From positions 103,044 to 167,043 of the forward strand of contig CAVPSA010000043.1 of the NCBI GenBank assembly GCA_963707905.1: DNA of 64,000 nucleotides, written 5' to 3'. The DNA is from DASXKD01 sp963707905 (GTDB taxonomy: Bacteria; Actinomycetota; Actinomycetes; Streptosporangiales; Streptosporangiaceae). The position numbers and the translations under genes are program-made. Below, one piece after another: positions 24,325 through 33,346 of this stretch (positions within the stretch are counted from its first letter, which is position 1; each line of letters starts with the position of its first letter). The notes under the pieces were generated by a model. The model worked only from the letters and a program-made list of their open reading frames with translations. It was not told where the DNA came from and did not search any database.

Positions 24325-25506
24325 TCAGCCTGGGTTGATGACGCCCACCGAGCCGTTGTTGTAGTTACTCGGGCCCGCGCTGAACACCAGCGAGTTCGTC
24401 CCGCCGAACACGGAGTTGCCGACCATCAGGCCCCACAGCCCGTGAATCGTGATCGGGTAACCGCTGGAGTTGTCCAGCACGCCCTGGAACTTCCCGGTCA
24501 TCGGGTCGAACGCGTTGATCCAGCCGTTCCCCAGGTTTCCCACCAGCAGGTCGCCGGCGAACGGGCCGAAGCCGGCCGGGGCGATGGCCAGGCCCCACGG
24601 CTCGTCCAGCGGGCTGCCCGGGCCGTTGGACACCAGGTGGTGCAGCAGTTTGCCGTTGACGCTGTACACGTCGACGACACCGAACCCGTTCCCGGGGATC
24701 ACGTCGGTCCGCTGCGCGTTCTGCCTGCCGTAACTGACGTAGATCTTGCCCGCCATCGCCTGGATGCCGAAGGGGGCATACCCGGCGGGCAGCCGGGGGT
24801 CGGTGAATTCACCCGGCGCGGACACCGGGGCGAACTTGCTGTTGAAGATGTCCACCGAGGCGTTGGCCACGTCGGTGGCGAACAGTTCCGGGCCTGCCTT
24901 GGTGTTGGCGATGGCCAGCCCCTTGAACACCGCGCCCTTGGGGGTCATGCCGCCGGGGCCGCCGGCCGGGCTGTCTTCGACGACGAACTTGGCGCCGCCG
25001 TCCCAGGCCTCGATCTGGCCCGGTGACTGGGTCGAGCCGACGGAGTCCGAGTCCACGATGAAGATCGCCGGGTTGCCACTGGCCCCGCCCACCGGGAAGC
25101 CCTTGAAGGAGTTGAAGACCTGCCCGGTCGGGTTGCTACCGGGAACCGGGACGGTGAGTTCCAGCGAGACCTTGCTGCCGTTGACCCCGCCCGCGTAGAC
25201 GGTGGCTTTTCCCGAGTTGTTGTCGGATACCCAGATCGGCGTGCTCGGCCCTGCCGTGATTCCCCACGCATTCTTAAGGTTCTTGTCAGTAAGGCCGGTG
25301 TGCTGGTGTGCCGCCTGGTTGGAAATCAGGTTGACCTTGGTGAAGACGTCCGGCGGCGGGGCCGCCGAAGCGAGGGCGGGCGCCCCGGCGGCGACCAGGC
25401 CGGCCGCGGCCACGAACGCTGCGGCGGCGGGCTGCCATCTCCGTGCCCGGGCCAGGCCCTGGCCACCGGTGCCCCGCGCGGGTACCAGCGGTGATACGTG
25501 GCGCAT
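24325..25506 (-). CDS. Secreted TIGR03118-family beta-propeller-like protein
   Basis: This 393-residue protein has an Ala-rich signal peptide (AAAAFVAAAGLVAAGAPALASA). The pattern KNAWGITAGPSTPIWVSDNNSGKATVYAG followed by NPTGQVFNS and FGIQAMAGKIYVSYG is that of the TIGR03118 family, predicted to fold as a propeller. No enzyme activity is known. It converges with the S53 peptidase and is read away from the conservon genes. Confidence 0.85.
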   Translation of the reverse strand: MRHVSPLVPARGTGGQGLARARRWQPAAAAFVAAAGLVAAGAPALASAAPPPDVFTKVNLISNQAAHQHTGLTDKNLKNAWGITAGPSTPIWVSDNNSGKATVYAGGVNGSKVSLELTVPVPGSNPTGQVFNSFKGFPVGGASGNPAIFIVDSDSVGSTQSPGQIEAWDGGAKFVVEDSPAGGPGGMTPKGAVFKGLAIANTKAGPELFATDVANASVDIFNSKFAPVSAPGEFTDPRLPAGYAPFGIQAMAGKIYVSYGRQNAQRTDVIPGNGFGVVDVYSVNGKLLHHLVSNGPGSPLDEPWGLAIAPAGFGPFAGDLLVGNLGNGWINAFDPMTGKFQGVLDNSSGYPITIHGLWGLMVGNSVFGGTNSLVFSAGPSNYNNGSVGVINPG

Positions 25507-25824
25507 GAATGCTCCTTCTGTCGTTGGGCAACGCCGCGAGTCATCACCGGCCAGGAATCCCCCGCGCGCTTGGTCACACCGGTACTACGGATGCCTGCGG
25601 CGCGGGGTTCAGCGCACCTGCCGGGCGCCGGCGCGCCCCCGGGGCAGCGGGCTTACCGGCCCTGAACTGGTTGCCCGCGGATTGGTCCGGGTGACAATAT
25701 GGCGATTTTGTTAAGTACGGCGACAATTGGTTGCCCGACAGCGCAGGATTGCACTGGCTGTAGCCACCGTTCCGGCCACAGTGACCACGGCCCTGGCCCA
25801 CGGGATCGATCCAGGAGTGACCAC
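25507..25824. other. 318-bp divergent gap before the conservon module
   Basis: This stretch has no convincing gene. It holds TGGTTGCCCG twice (near 25667 and 25729) and an AT-richer patch around 25694-25730, which is the best candidate promoter for the module. Further upstream CGTTGGGCAACG is a short palindrome near the TIGR03118 gene start. Confidence 0.4.
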
Positions 25825-26418
25825 ATGGGTGTATCCAGCTCAGTGGACCCTGAGCGGCCAGACGCCGCGCGGCACTCGATCCGCGCCACTTTCACCCGCC
25901 GGGTGGCCGTGCCCGCTGGCTGCCTTGCCCTGTTGTGGCTGCTGGCATTGGCCGCCGCGCTCCGGCTGGCCCTGGCCGGCCGCTCCGTGACCGGCAGCCA
26001 CGCCATCCTGATCTCCTGCACCCTGCTGGCCGTGGCGGGGCTCGTGGCCATCGCCGCGGGGGCCGCGCTGACCGGCTCCTTCGGGCGCATGCTCGCCCGG
26101 GACCTCGACGCCCTGGCCGCTGCCGCACAGCAGGTGGCCGGCCTGCCCGCGGCCGCACGTCCTGGCGAGCAGCGCACCCCGCGGGCCGACGCCGCGGCCC
26201 TGGCCGCGGCGGCGGCAACCACCGAGGTCGCCCAGGCCGCCGCGGTGCAGAGCGCGTGGCAGCGCAGCCGCGAGGCGGGGCCGCCTGACCCGGCCGGTGA
26301 GCCACCAGCCGGCGCAGGCGCGGCCGGGGAACCGCCCGCCGGCAAGTTGCCTTCCCGGAGGAAGCCGGCCGTGGACCGAGACCAGTTCCAGACGCCCAAC
26401 AGCGAGGAGGCCCGATGA
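25825..26418 (+). CDS. Conservon CvnA-like membrane protein lacking a kinase domain
   Basis: This 197-residue protein starts behind AGGAGTGACC. Two transmembrane helices (VAVPAGCLALLWLLALAAALRLAL and ILISCTLLAVAGLVAIAAGAALTG) are followed by a HAMP-like stretch (RMLARDLDALAAAAQQVAG). The rest is a short disordered Pro/Ala tail. In Streptomyces conservons the first gene encodes a large membrane sensor with a histidine-kinase-type ATPase; here that part is absent. The stop overlaps cvnB by 4 nt, so coupling is retained. Confidence 0.72.
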   Translation: MGVSSSVDPERPDAARHSIRATFTRRVAVPAGCLALLWLLALAAALRLALAGRSVTGSHAILISCTLLAVAGLVAIAAGAALTGSFGRMLARDLDALAAAAQQVAGLPAAARPGEQRTPRADAAALAAAAATTEVAQAAAVQSAWQRSREAGPPDPAGEPPAGAGAAGEPPAGKLPSRRKPAVDRDQFQTPNSEEAR

Positions 26419-26843
26419 GTGAGCAGGGCACCGGCAGCCCGGAGCGGGACCTTGGCTGGCTGCTCGATGACCTCGCCGCCCGCGTGGACCAGTTCCGCCA
26501 GGCCGTGATCTTGTCAAGGGACGGGCTGGTTATCGCCGCGTCCAGGGACCTGAGCCGCGAGGACGCCGAGCACATGGCCGCGCTCGCGGCCGGCCTGCAG
26601 AGCCTGGCCAAGGGTGCGGGCGAGCACTACGGCGTGGGTGCCGTCCGGCAGTGCGTCATCGAACTGGAACAGGCGCTGCTGTTCGTGACCTCGGCTGGCC
26701 ACGGTAGCTGCCTCGCCGTGCTGTGCCCTGCCGATGCCGACGCCGGCCTTGTCGCATATGAGATGGCCATGCTCGTGAAACGTGCCGGGCCGCACCTGGC
26801 GGCGCGGCCCAGGTTCCGCACGATTCACAGCCCGGCGGGTTGA
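26415..26843 (+). CDS. cvnB: Roadblock/LC7 domain protein CvnB
   Basis: This 142-residue protein has a roadblock/LC7 fold: DLGWLLDDLAARVDQFRQAVILSRDGLVIAAS, then AAGLQSLAKGAGEHYG and LLFVTSAGHGSCLAVL. In conservons it acts with the GTPase CvnD, as MglB does with MglA. It overlaps the cvnA-like gene by 4 nt and precedes cvnC by 7 bp. Confidence 0.9.
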   Translation: MSEQGTGSPERDLGWLLDDLAARVDQFRQAVILSRDGLVIAASRDLSREDAEHMAALAAGLQSLAKGAGEHYGVGAVRQCVIELEQALLFVTSAGHGSCLAVLCPADADAGLVAYEMAMLVKRAGPHLAARPRFRTIHSPAG

Positions 26844-26850
26844 CCGCGCT

Positions 26851-27234
26851 ATGGACGTGGGCGACGACAAGTGGGTCGACCGTGATTCCGGCCCGGTCGT
26901 TCGCCCCTACGCGCTGACCGGTGGCCGGACCGAGCCGGCCACCGGCGAGATCCTGGACCTGATCGCGATTGTGGTCGCCGCCCGTACCGGCGTGCGCACC
27001 GACGGCCTGGCCGGTCTCAGCCCCGAGCACCGCAAGATCCTGGCCCTGTGCGGTCAGCCGGCCACCGTGGCCGACGTCGCATCCGACACCGCGCTGCCGC
27101 TCGGCGTGGTCCGGGTGCTGCTGGCCGATCTCCTCGTCCAAGGCCGGCTCACGGTCATGCGCCAGCAGCACGCCGGCGAACGGCCAAGTGCCGACCTGCT
27201 CGAGGAGGTGCTGCATGGACTCCGCGCCCTCTGA
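26851..27234 (+). CDS. cvnC: DUF742 protein CvnC
   Basis: This 127-residue DUF742 protein contains the family signature PVVRPYALTGGRTEPA near the N-terminus, followed by a winged-helix-like region (EHRKILALCGQPATVADVA, LPLGVVRVLLADLL). It is the third conserved element of conservons. The start at 26851 follows cvnB closely; it overlaps the start of cvnD by 20 nt. Confidence 0.9.
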   Translation: MDVGDDKWVDRDSGPVVRPYALTGGRTEPATGEILDLIAIVVAARTGVRTDGLAGLSPEHRKILALCGQPATVADVASDTALPLGVVRVLLADLLVQGRLTVMRQQHAGERPSADLLEEVLHGLRAL

Positions 27235-28282
27235 GGACGGCGCCGCCCCGCCGCTCGCCGTATTCAAGGTCATCGTCGCGGGCGGCTTCGGCGCTGGCAA
27301 GACGACCCTGGTCGGCGCGATCAGCGAGGTCCGGCCACTGTGCACCGAGGAACTACTGACCTCGGTCAGCACCGGCTACGACGACCTGGCCGGCGTGGCG
27401 GACAAGCGGGCCACCACCGTCGCGATGGACTTCGGCCGGATCACGTTCGGCAGCCACCTGCTGCTGTACCTGTTCGGCACGCCGGGCCAGGACCGCTTCT
27501 GGTTCATGTGGGACGAACTGTCCTACGGGGCGCTCGGCGCCGTGGTCCTGGCCGACACCCGCAGGCTCGCCGACTGCTTCCCGTCTGTGGACTACTTCGA
27601 GAAGCGCCGGGTGCCGTTCGTCGTGGCCATCAACTGCTTCGACGGAGCCCCGGCACATGACCCGCAGGACGTGCGCATCGCGCTCGACCTGGATCCGGGC
27701 GTACCGGCGATACGCTGCGACGCCCGGCAGCCCGCCTCGGTCAAACGAGTGCTGATCGCCCTGGTCGAGCACGTTCTCGCCAGCGGGCTGGCCAGCGGTT
27801 CCCCGCCCCGCACCGACCGCTCGTCCCGGTTAGCTGGCGAGCGGCACGTTATCCGGCAGGAGCAGGCCTGCCTGGGACATCAGGATGAGGGAGGGTGTAC
27901 CGATGACCGTGGATGGCCGGGCCGTGTCCGAGGAACCGGCGGCATCGCGGGACAGGCGAGTGGCGTGGCCGGTGCGGTCGGGTGCGGTGCCCCCGCTGGC
28001 CGACGGCTTCCTGTCCAGGCTGGAGACGGCGGCCGACCTCGCGGCCGCCCTGGTCCCCGGTGCCACCGTCGTCCTGGCGCCGGGCCGGACACCGGCGGGG
28101 GGATCCGGGGAATGGCTGGCCTCCAGTGGCAAGACGCAGGTCGCGGCGGGCCTGGCGGAGTCACTGTGGCAGGCCGGCAAGCTGGACCTGCTGATCTGGG
28201 TCGACGCCACCAGCCGGGCGTCGGTGCTGTCCGGCTACGTGGCCGCGGCGGTCGCGGCGAGCAGCACCGATCCCGTGGGTGA
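27215..28282 (+). CDS. cvnD: Conservon GTPase CvnD, open frame extended past its expected end
   Basis: The start at 27215 follows GAGGAGGTG within cvnC. The Ras-like domain has P-loop GGFGAGKTT, switch II with LFGTPGQDRFWFMWDEL, and the specificity region AINCFDG in place of NKxD. The domain ends near residue 195 (VEHVLASGLA). No stop follows in this frame, and it runs 380 nt into the next gene as nonsense-like Gly/Arg-rich sequence. In the +1 frame a TAG at 27831-27833 would give a normal protein of about 206 residues, so an indel just upstream, in the C-rich stretch near 27805, is likely. The partner is CvnB; the downstream effector is probably the adjoining TPR protein. Confidence 0.75.
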   Translation: MDSAPSEDGAAPPLAVFKVIVAGGFGAGKTTLVGAISEVRPLCTEELLTSVSTGYDDLAGVADKRATTVAMDFGRITFGSHLLLYLFGTPGQDRFWFMWDELSYGALGAVVLADTRRLADCFPSVDYFEKRRVPFVVAINCFDGAPAHDPQDVRIALDLDPGVPAIRCDARQPASVKRVLIALVEHVLASGLASGSPPRTDRSSRLAGERHVIRQEQACLGHQDEGGCTDDRGWPGRVRGTGGIAGQASGVAGAVGCGAPAGRRLPVQAGDGGRPRGRPGPRCHRRPGAGPDTGGGIRGMAGLQWQDAGRGGPGGVTVAGRQAGPADLGRRHQPGVGAVRLRGRGGRGEQHRSRG

Positions 28283-30101
28283 CGCCGGGACGGTCGCCAC
28301 CCGGCTGGTGAACTGGCTCGCCAAGACCAGCCAGCCGTGGCTACTGGTGCTCGACGACCTGTCCGATCCGGCCGACCTGGAGGGCTTGTGGCCTGCCGGG
28401 CCGGCCGGAAAGGTCCTGATCACGACCACGGATGCCACCGGCCTGCCCGGTGACCACAGGGAACTGGTCTTCCCTGTGGGCGTCTTCAGCCCCCGTGAGG
28501 CGCTGAGCTACCTGATCGGCCGCCTGACCGCGGACACCGATCAGCGTTTGGGCGCCATCGACCTCGTCGAGGACCTGGGCTGCGAGCCATTGGCGCTCGC
28601 CCAGGCCAGCGCGGTCATCGCGAGTTCCGCCCTCTCCTGCCGGGACTACCGGGAATTCTTCGGCCGCCGCCGGGCCGCGCTGGCCGAGGGTGCCGCCGGC
28701 CCGCCACCTGCCGCCGCGGTCACCTGGACCTTCTCCTTCGAGCAGGCCGAACGGCTGTCGCCCGGCGGTGCGGCCCAGGCACTGCTGGCACTGTCCGCAC
28801 TGCTCGACGGCCACGCGATCCCTGGTGCGCTGTTCACCACGAAGGCGGCCGGTGACTACGCCGCGGGAGAGGGGCCCGCGGGCACCGTGGACCCGGCTCG
28901 TGTCCTCGGCGCGCTGCTCATCCTGGAGCGGGCCGGCCTGCTGTCCATCGACCACGCGGACACCCCGGCGACGGTACGGATGGTCCGGGTGGTGCAGTCG
29001 GCGGTCCGCGCGGCGATGCCACCGGCGATGTTCCAGCGCGCCGCACTGGCCGCCGCGGACGCGCTCGCAGAGTTGTGGCCCGCCGAGGAACAGAGCCCCT
29101 GGGCGGCCGCGAGCCTGCGATCCTGCGCTGCCAGCCTGCAGCGGGCAGCGGGTGATCTGCTGTGGGCTGGCGGCTGTCATCCGCTGCTGGCCCGGGCCGG
29201 GCAGAGCCTCGACAGCGCGCTCATGACCGGCCCCGCGATCGCGTACTGGAACGAAATCGTCACCACTAGCGACCGCATCCTTGGGCCGTCCCACCGGGAC
29301 ACGCTCGTCGCCGGCGAGCGGCTCGCGGAGGCGTACCTGAGTGCCGGCCGGGCGGCCGAGGCTGTGCCATGGTTCCGGTGGGCGCTGGCCAAGCGGATGC
29401 GCACCGCGGGAAGCGACCCGGCCGCGGCCAGTACGGCGCAGCTCAAGCTCGGCCAGGCGCTGGTGGCCGCGAAACAGTACGGCGACGCGATCACCGTGCT
29501 TGAGGGCACGGTCAGGGATCTTGAGCGGACCCGGGGCCCCGATGACAGCGGCGCCCTCCGTGCCCGGGACGAACTCGCCGCCGCCTACCGCGCCGGGGAT
29601 CAGGCCTCGCATGCGATGCGGCTGTACCAGCGGACGCTCGCCGATCGTGAACGGATCTGGGGGCCGCAGCACCCAGAGACCACCACAACCAGAGAGAAGC
29701 TCGCCGACGCCGCCCTGGCCGACGGGCGGGTCAAGGAGGCCATCCGCCACTACAAGCGGGCCCTCGCCGACCGGGAGGAGGTCCTCGGCCCCGATCACCC
29801 GGACGCGATTGCCGCCCGGGGCAACCTCGGCTACGCCTACCACACGGCCGGCCGGATGGCCTCAGCGCTGCAGTTCTACGAACAGGCATGCGCGGGATAC
29901 GAGCGGGTGCTTGGCGCCGACCACCCGGACACCCTGGCCCGCCGGGCCAACCTGGCGCACGCCTACTACACCGCTGGCCGGCTCACCGACGCGACAGCCC
30001 TGTTGCGCGACACCGCCGCACGGTGTGAGCGGGTCCTGCCGCGCGGGGACCAGCTCACCCGCTCGGTGCAGGAGAGCCTGGTGAACATCGCCGGCGGCTG
30101 A
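27903..30101 (+). CDS. NTPase-like TPR-repeat protein, paralog 2, linked to the conservon
   Basis: This 732-residue protein starts at 27903 behind GGGAGGG. The layout matches paralog 1: NTPase-like module with loop SSGKTQ (non-canonical Walker A), WLLVLDDL (Walker B-like) and KVLITTTD, then a helical region. After that come about seven 42-residue TPRs such as VLGPDHPDAIAARGNLGYAY. It lies directly after the conservon GTPase gene on the same strand and before a GNAT gene. Placement suggests a STAND-like effector or scaffold controlled by CvnD, which is inference. Whether it binds ATP is uncertain because of the altered loop. Confidence 0.83.
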   Translation: MTVDGRAVSEEPAASRDRRVAWPVRSGAVPPLADGFLSRLETAADLAAALVPGATVVLAPGRTPAGGSGEWLASSGKTQVAAGLAESLWQAGKLDLLIWVDATSRASVLSGYVAAAVAASSTDPVGDAGTVATRLVNWLAKTSQPWLLVLDDLSDPADLEGLWPAGPAGKVLITTTDATGLPGDHRELVFPVGVFSPREALSYLIGRLTADTDQRLGAIDLVEDLGCEPLALAQASAVIASSALSCRDYREFFGRRRAALAEGAAGPPPAAAVTWTFSFEQAERLSPGGAAQALLALSALLDGHAIPGALFTTKAAGDYAAGEGPAGTVDPARVLGALLILERAGLLSIDHADTPATVRMVRVVQSAVRAAMPPAMFQRAALAAADALAELWPAEEQSPWAAASLRSCAASLQRAAGDLLWAGGCHPLLARAGQSLDSALMTGPAIAYWNEIVTTSDRILGPSHRDTLVAGERLAEAYLSAGRAAEAVPWFRWALAKRMRTAGSDPAAASTAQLKLGQALVAAKQYGDAITVLEGTVRDLERTRGPDDSGALRARDELAAAYRAGDQASHAMRLYQRTLADRERIWGPQHPETTTTREKLADAALADGRVKEAIRHYKRALADREEVLGPDHPDAIAARGNLGYAYHTAGRMASALQFYEQACAGYERVLGADHPDTLARRANLAHAYYTAGRLTDATALLRDTAARCERVLPRGDQLTRSVQESLVNIAGG

Positions 30102-30175
30102 ACGGTGCCGTTTCCCGGCATGCCTCGTTGGATACGCTCCCTCCGGGGAGTCGCGAAATGGCGTGGAGGATGCCC

Positions 30176-31177
30176 ATGTCGACGGTGGCCGGAAATGCCG
30201 GGACGAGCATCGGTGCACTGGTGCTGCGGCGCTGGCAGGAGATAGACCCGCTGCTTCCCGAGCCGGGCCCGCTCCCACCGGGGTGCGGCGCCGAGTTCAC
30301 CATTGCCGGGGGCACCGGCGGGCCCGCGGCCGCGGCGACCTGTGAGCACTGCGAGGCAGCACCCGGATCGCTGGACACCGCATGGGGCACCGCGCGCAGG
30401 TTCCAGCTCGCTCCCCAGATCACCGGCCCGGACATCGGCGGCACGCTGGACCGGCTCCTCGGCCAGTGGCGCGATCACCTCGCCGGGCTGCCGGGCACCG
30501 ACAGCCAGGACACCGCGGCCGTGGTCAACTGGCCCAGCCGCGACATCGATGGCGTCAAGGCCCTGGTGCGCCGGGGATTCGCACCGCTGGCCGTGGTCGC
30601 GGCCCACACGGCCGGCCGCCACAAGGGCGCCCCGGTGGGCCGCACCGCAACGGACCAGCGGGACGGGGGCCGGCCGGGCCCGGCCGGTGTCCGGATCCGG
30701 CGGGCCGGGCCCGGGGACATCGACGCGGTGGTGCGCCTGGGCCTGGAGGTAATCCGCTACGACGCGCACTTCGGCAACGGCGGCGAACGGCCGGACACGG
30801 TGGGCGCCCTGCGGCACGAGGCGGGCGAGATGCTGGCCGGGCCGGAGCCGTGGATGTGGCTGGCCGAGCGCGACGGCCAGGCGATCGGGCTGCTCGCCGC
30901 GCAGCGGCCGGAACTGGCGGGCTGGATCGCGCCGCTGGTACGCCAGGCGCCCGTGGCCTATCTCATGCTGATGTTCGTCGCGCCCGGTGAGCGGGCCAGC
31001 GGCATCGGCGCGGAACTGGTGGCGCGGCTGCACGCGGACATCCGCGCCGCCGGTGTGCCGGTCACGCTGCTGCACTACGAGCAGGTGAACCCGCTGTCCG
31101 CGCCGTTCTGGAGCCAGCAGGGCTACCGCCCGCTGTGGCTCACCTGGGAGGCCAGGCCCGCCCGCGCCATCCGCTGA
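30176..31177 (+). CDS. GNAT-family N-acetyltransferase with extra N-terminal domain
   Basis: This 333-residue protein has its start chosen at 30176 because GGAGG lies 6 nt upstream. The C-terminal half (from about residue 165, VRIRRAGPGDIDAVVRLGLEV) is a full GNAT domain. Its acetyl-CoA-binding region is LMLMFVAPGERASGIGAELVARLH, and it ends in VNPLSAPFWSQQGYRPLW. The first half looks like a degenerate second GNAT domain (AAVVNWPSRDIDGVKALVRRGF). It follows the TPR gene by 74 bp, probably in one transcript. Substrate unknown. Confidence 0.82.
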   Translation: MSTVAGNAGTSIGALVLRRWQEIDPLLPEPGPLPPGCGAEFTIAGGTGGPAAAATCEHCEAAPGSLDTAWGTARRFQLAPQITGPDIGGTLDRLLGQWRDHLAGLPGTDSQDTAAVVNWPSRDIDGVKALVRRGFAPLAVVAAHTAGRHKGAPVGRTATDQRDGGRPGPAGVRIRRAGPGDIDAVVRLGLEVIRYDAHFGNGGERPDTVGALRHEAGEMLAGPEPWMWLAERDGQAIGLLAAQRPELAGWIAPLVRQAPVAYLMLMFVAPGERASGIGAELVARLHADIRAAGVPVTLLHYEQVNPLSAPFWSQQGYRPLWLTWEARPARAIR

Positions 31178-31215
31178 CGCGGGCAGTCGCAGGGCCGCCC
31201 GGCCGCGGTGGCCGG

Positions 31216-32660
31216 TCAACTGCCCTGGTCGTCGCTTTCCCGCCGGATGCTGAAGAACGGCGACCGCAGGACGAACCGGGCGACCAGCAGCATGACCAGG
31301 CCGAGGGCAACGATGGCGATCAGCGACCAGCGCTGCGTCGACGCCGAGTTCTGCAGCGTCCGGACCAGCATCCAGCCGAGGAACCCGGCGGCGCCGAGCG
31401 GCAGCAGGCCCAGGATCAGCGCGTCCCTCGCGCTGCCGAACACCCGCCGCCGGTAATACACCATCATGGCCAGCGCGGTCATGATGTAGAAGATCGCGAA
31501 CAGCTGCACCGGTCACCGCGATCACGTCGTTGAACGCGTTCTGCACCGACGTCGCCAGCAGGTACACCCAGGTCAGCGCGATCAGCAGGACGCCGACGAG
31601 GATGCTCGCGGCGACCGGGGTGGCGAACCGGCGGGACACGTTGGCCAGGAACTCCGGGCAGCGCCCGGTAGCTGGCCATGCCGTAGACGATCCGGGAACT
31701 CAGCACGATGCCGGTGCCGGTCGTGGCGATCACCGACAGCGCGATGGACAGCGCCATCATCTTGGCCCAGAACCCGCCGCCGAGCGCCTGCGCCACATAC
31801 ACCAGCGCCGACGCCGAGTTGGCCTGCAGCTTCGCCGGCGACACCACACCCTGGAACCCGACCTGGGCCAGCGTGTAGATCACTGCCAGCAGGGCTACGG
31901 CGATGATGGCCGCCCGGCCCGGGTTGGTGCGCCGGTGCCTGACCTCTTCGTTGACGTACAGGGTGCCGTCCCAGCCGCCGTAGACGAACACCGCGATCAG
32001 GAACCCGGCCACCGCGCTGCCCTTGCCGTCGATACCCGACAGGCTGAACCAGCCCTTGGTGATCGGGAAGGTGCCGGGATGGTGGCCGAGCACCGCCACC
32101 AGGCCCCAGATCGCCATCCCGACCAGGATCAGGTACTCGACCAGCGCCATGCTCACCTGCACCCGCGCCGTGATCTTGATACCGACCACGGCGATGACCA
32201 GCATCACCACGCCGACCGCGCTGCCGATGGCGATCCACGCCCAGGGATCGGTGGAGGTGGAGCCGAACACCGCCAGGACCGAGGGGCCGAGCAGCAGGAT
32301 CTCCGCGACGGTGCCGATGATGTAGGCGACCACCATCAGCCACCCGGTGAGGAACCCCAGGTAGGGGTCGATCGCCCGGCCGACCCACTCGAACGACGCC
32401 CCGCAGTTGGCGTTCCACATGTTGCACCGGCGGTAAGCGTTCGCGATGATCAGCATCGGGACCGCGGTGAGCAGCAGGATCGGGCCGCTGCCATAAGCGG
32501 TCGCCGCCGCAAGCGCGGCCAGTGACAGGCCGATGGTGGCCGCCGGCGCGGACGAGGCCATCCCGATGACCGTGTCCTGCGCGACCCCGATCGCGTCCGG
32601 CTCGAGCCGCGCCGCCGGGACCAGCCCGGCGCCTTTGACGGTTGACGGCTGATCCGTCAT
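31216..32660 (-). pseudogene. APC-family amino acid permease with two frameshifts
   Basis: About 12 transmembrane helices of an APC-type amino acid/polyamine permease can be read in three successive frames. The first runs from MTDQPSTVKGAG to RIVYGMASYRALP, the second from EFLANVSRRFATPVAASILVG to AFNDVIAVTG, and the third from QLFAIFYIMTALAMMVYY to the end. Single extra bases near 31655 and 31507 explain both jumps; removing them leaves 480 codons. The AGGGAGAACAG before the ATG is a good ribosome binding site. It is either a recently inactivated gene or a sequencing artefact. A copy of its last 242 bp lies at 20628. Confidence 0.85.
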
Positions 32661-33346
32661 CTGTTCTCCCTGCGTTCCTATGCAGGCCACCGGCAGAAAG
32701 GGGCTCGCTCAATGCCACGGAGAATGGTTTCCGATCCGGGGCTTGCGCAGGCCCCGGGCTTCTCCGGCGCCGATTGGCGTGCGGCCTGGGCGGCCGACCG
32801 CGAAATCATAGCGGGCATTCAGCACAGGCATAGGCATTGCCACCCGGCTCGGCAGCTAACGGCCGGTTAACGTGCGGCCCATACCGGGCTAATGGCGATG
32901 CGTGGCAGAAGCCGGGCATCTCGGGCGGCCACACGTCGCCCTGCCGGCGCGCGGGCCCGAGATCACCCAGGTGTCCGGTCCATCTCAATGGGCCTCACCG
33001 GGACACTTTGTCACCTGCTGAATTCCGCATTTCCGCGGGAAAAGGCCTGGGTCCCTTAGGGGTTTTCCGTCCCCCGAGGGGTATTCGTCTCTGTCCCGGC
33101 ACCGGCGGGGTGCCCTAGTCTGCCGCCCGAGGCGAGGATCGAGCACGATCCCCGCCTGGCCCGGGATCAAGGCATGGTCCCGGTGTGCATCTTCCCGCTG
33201 GAGGCGCTAGTGGTCGCTACGCATCAGGGGCCTGAGGCTGGGCCATCGCTGGCATCTGTCCAGGTGCCTTGGCCAGCAGCCGGGTTATGGCCGGAACTCA
33301 GGCAAGACCCGGTGCGCCGACAGGCACGATGACAGGCACCGGAAGC
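32661..33346. other. Long divergent intergenic region with possible structured leader
   Basis: This is nearly 700 bp without a convincing gene, between the divergent permease and a LysM-like gene. The second half contains several pairable segments, including GCACC/GGTGC around 33100 and GCGAGGATCG with CGATCCCCGC near 33133-33156. These could fold as a leader RNA ahead of the LysM-like gene. I could not match it to a known riboswitch consensus. Confidence 0.35.

Noticed and set aside
33061..33084. Stress sigma factor promoter with GGTTTT and GGGTAT
   Set aside because: The spacing is 12 bp, shorter than the usual 14 to 17, so the match is weak.
33040..33200. Cyclic-di-AMP (ydaO-type) riboswitch before the LysM-like gene
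   Set aside because: The conserved core segments of that class could not be found, only general stems.
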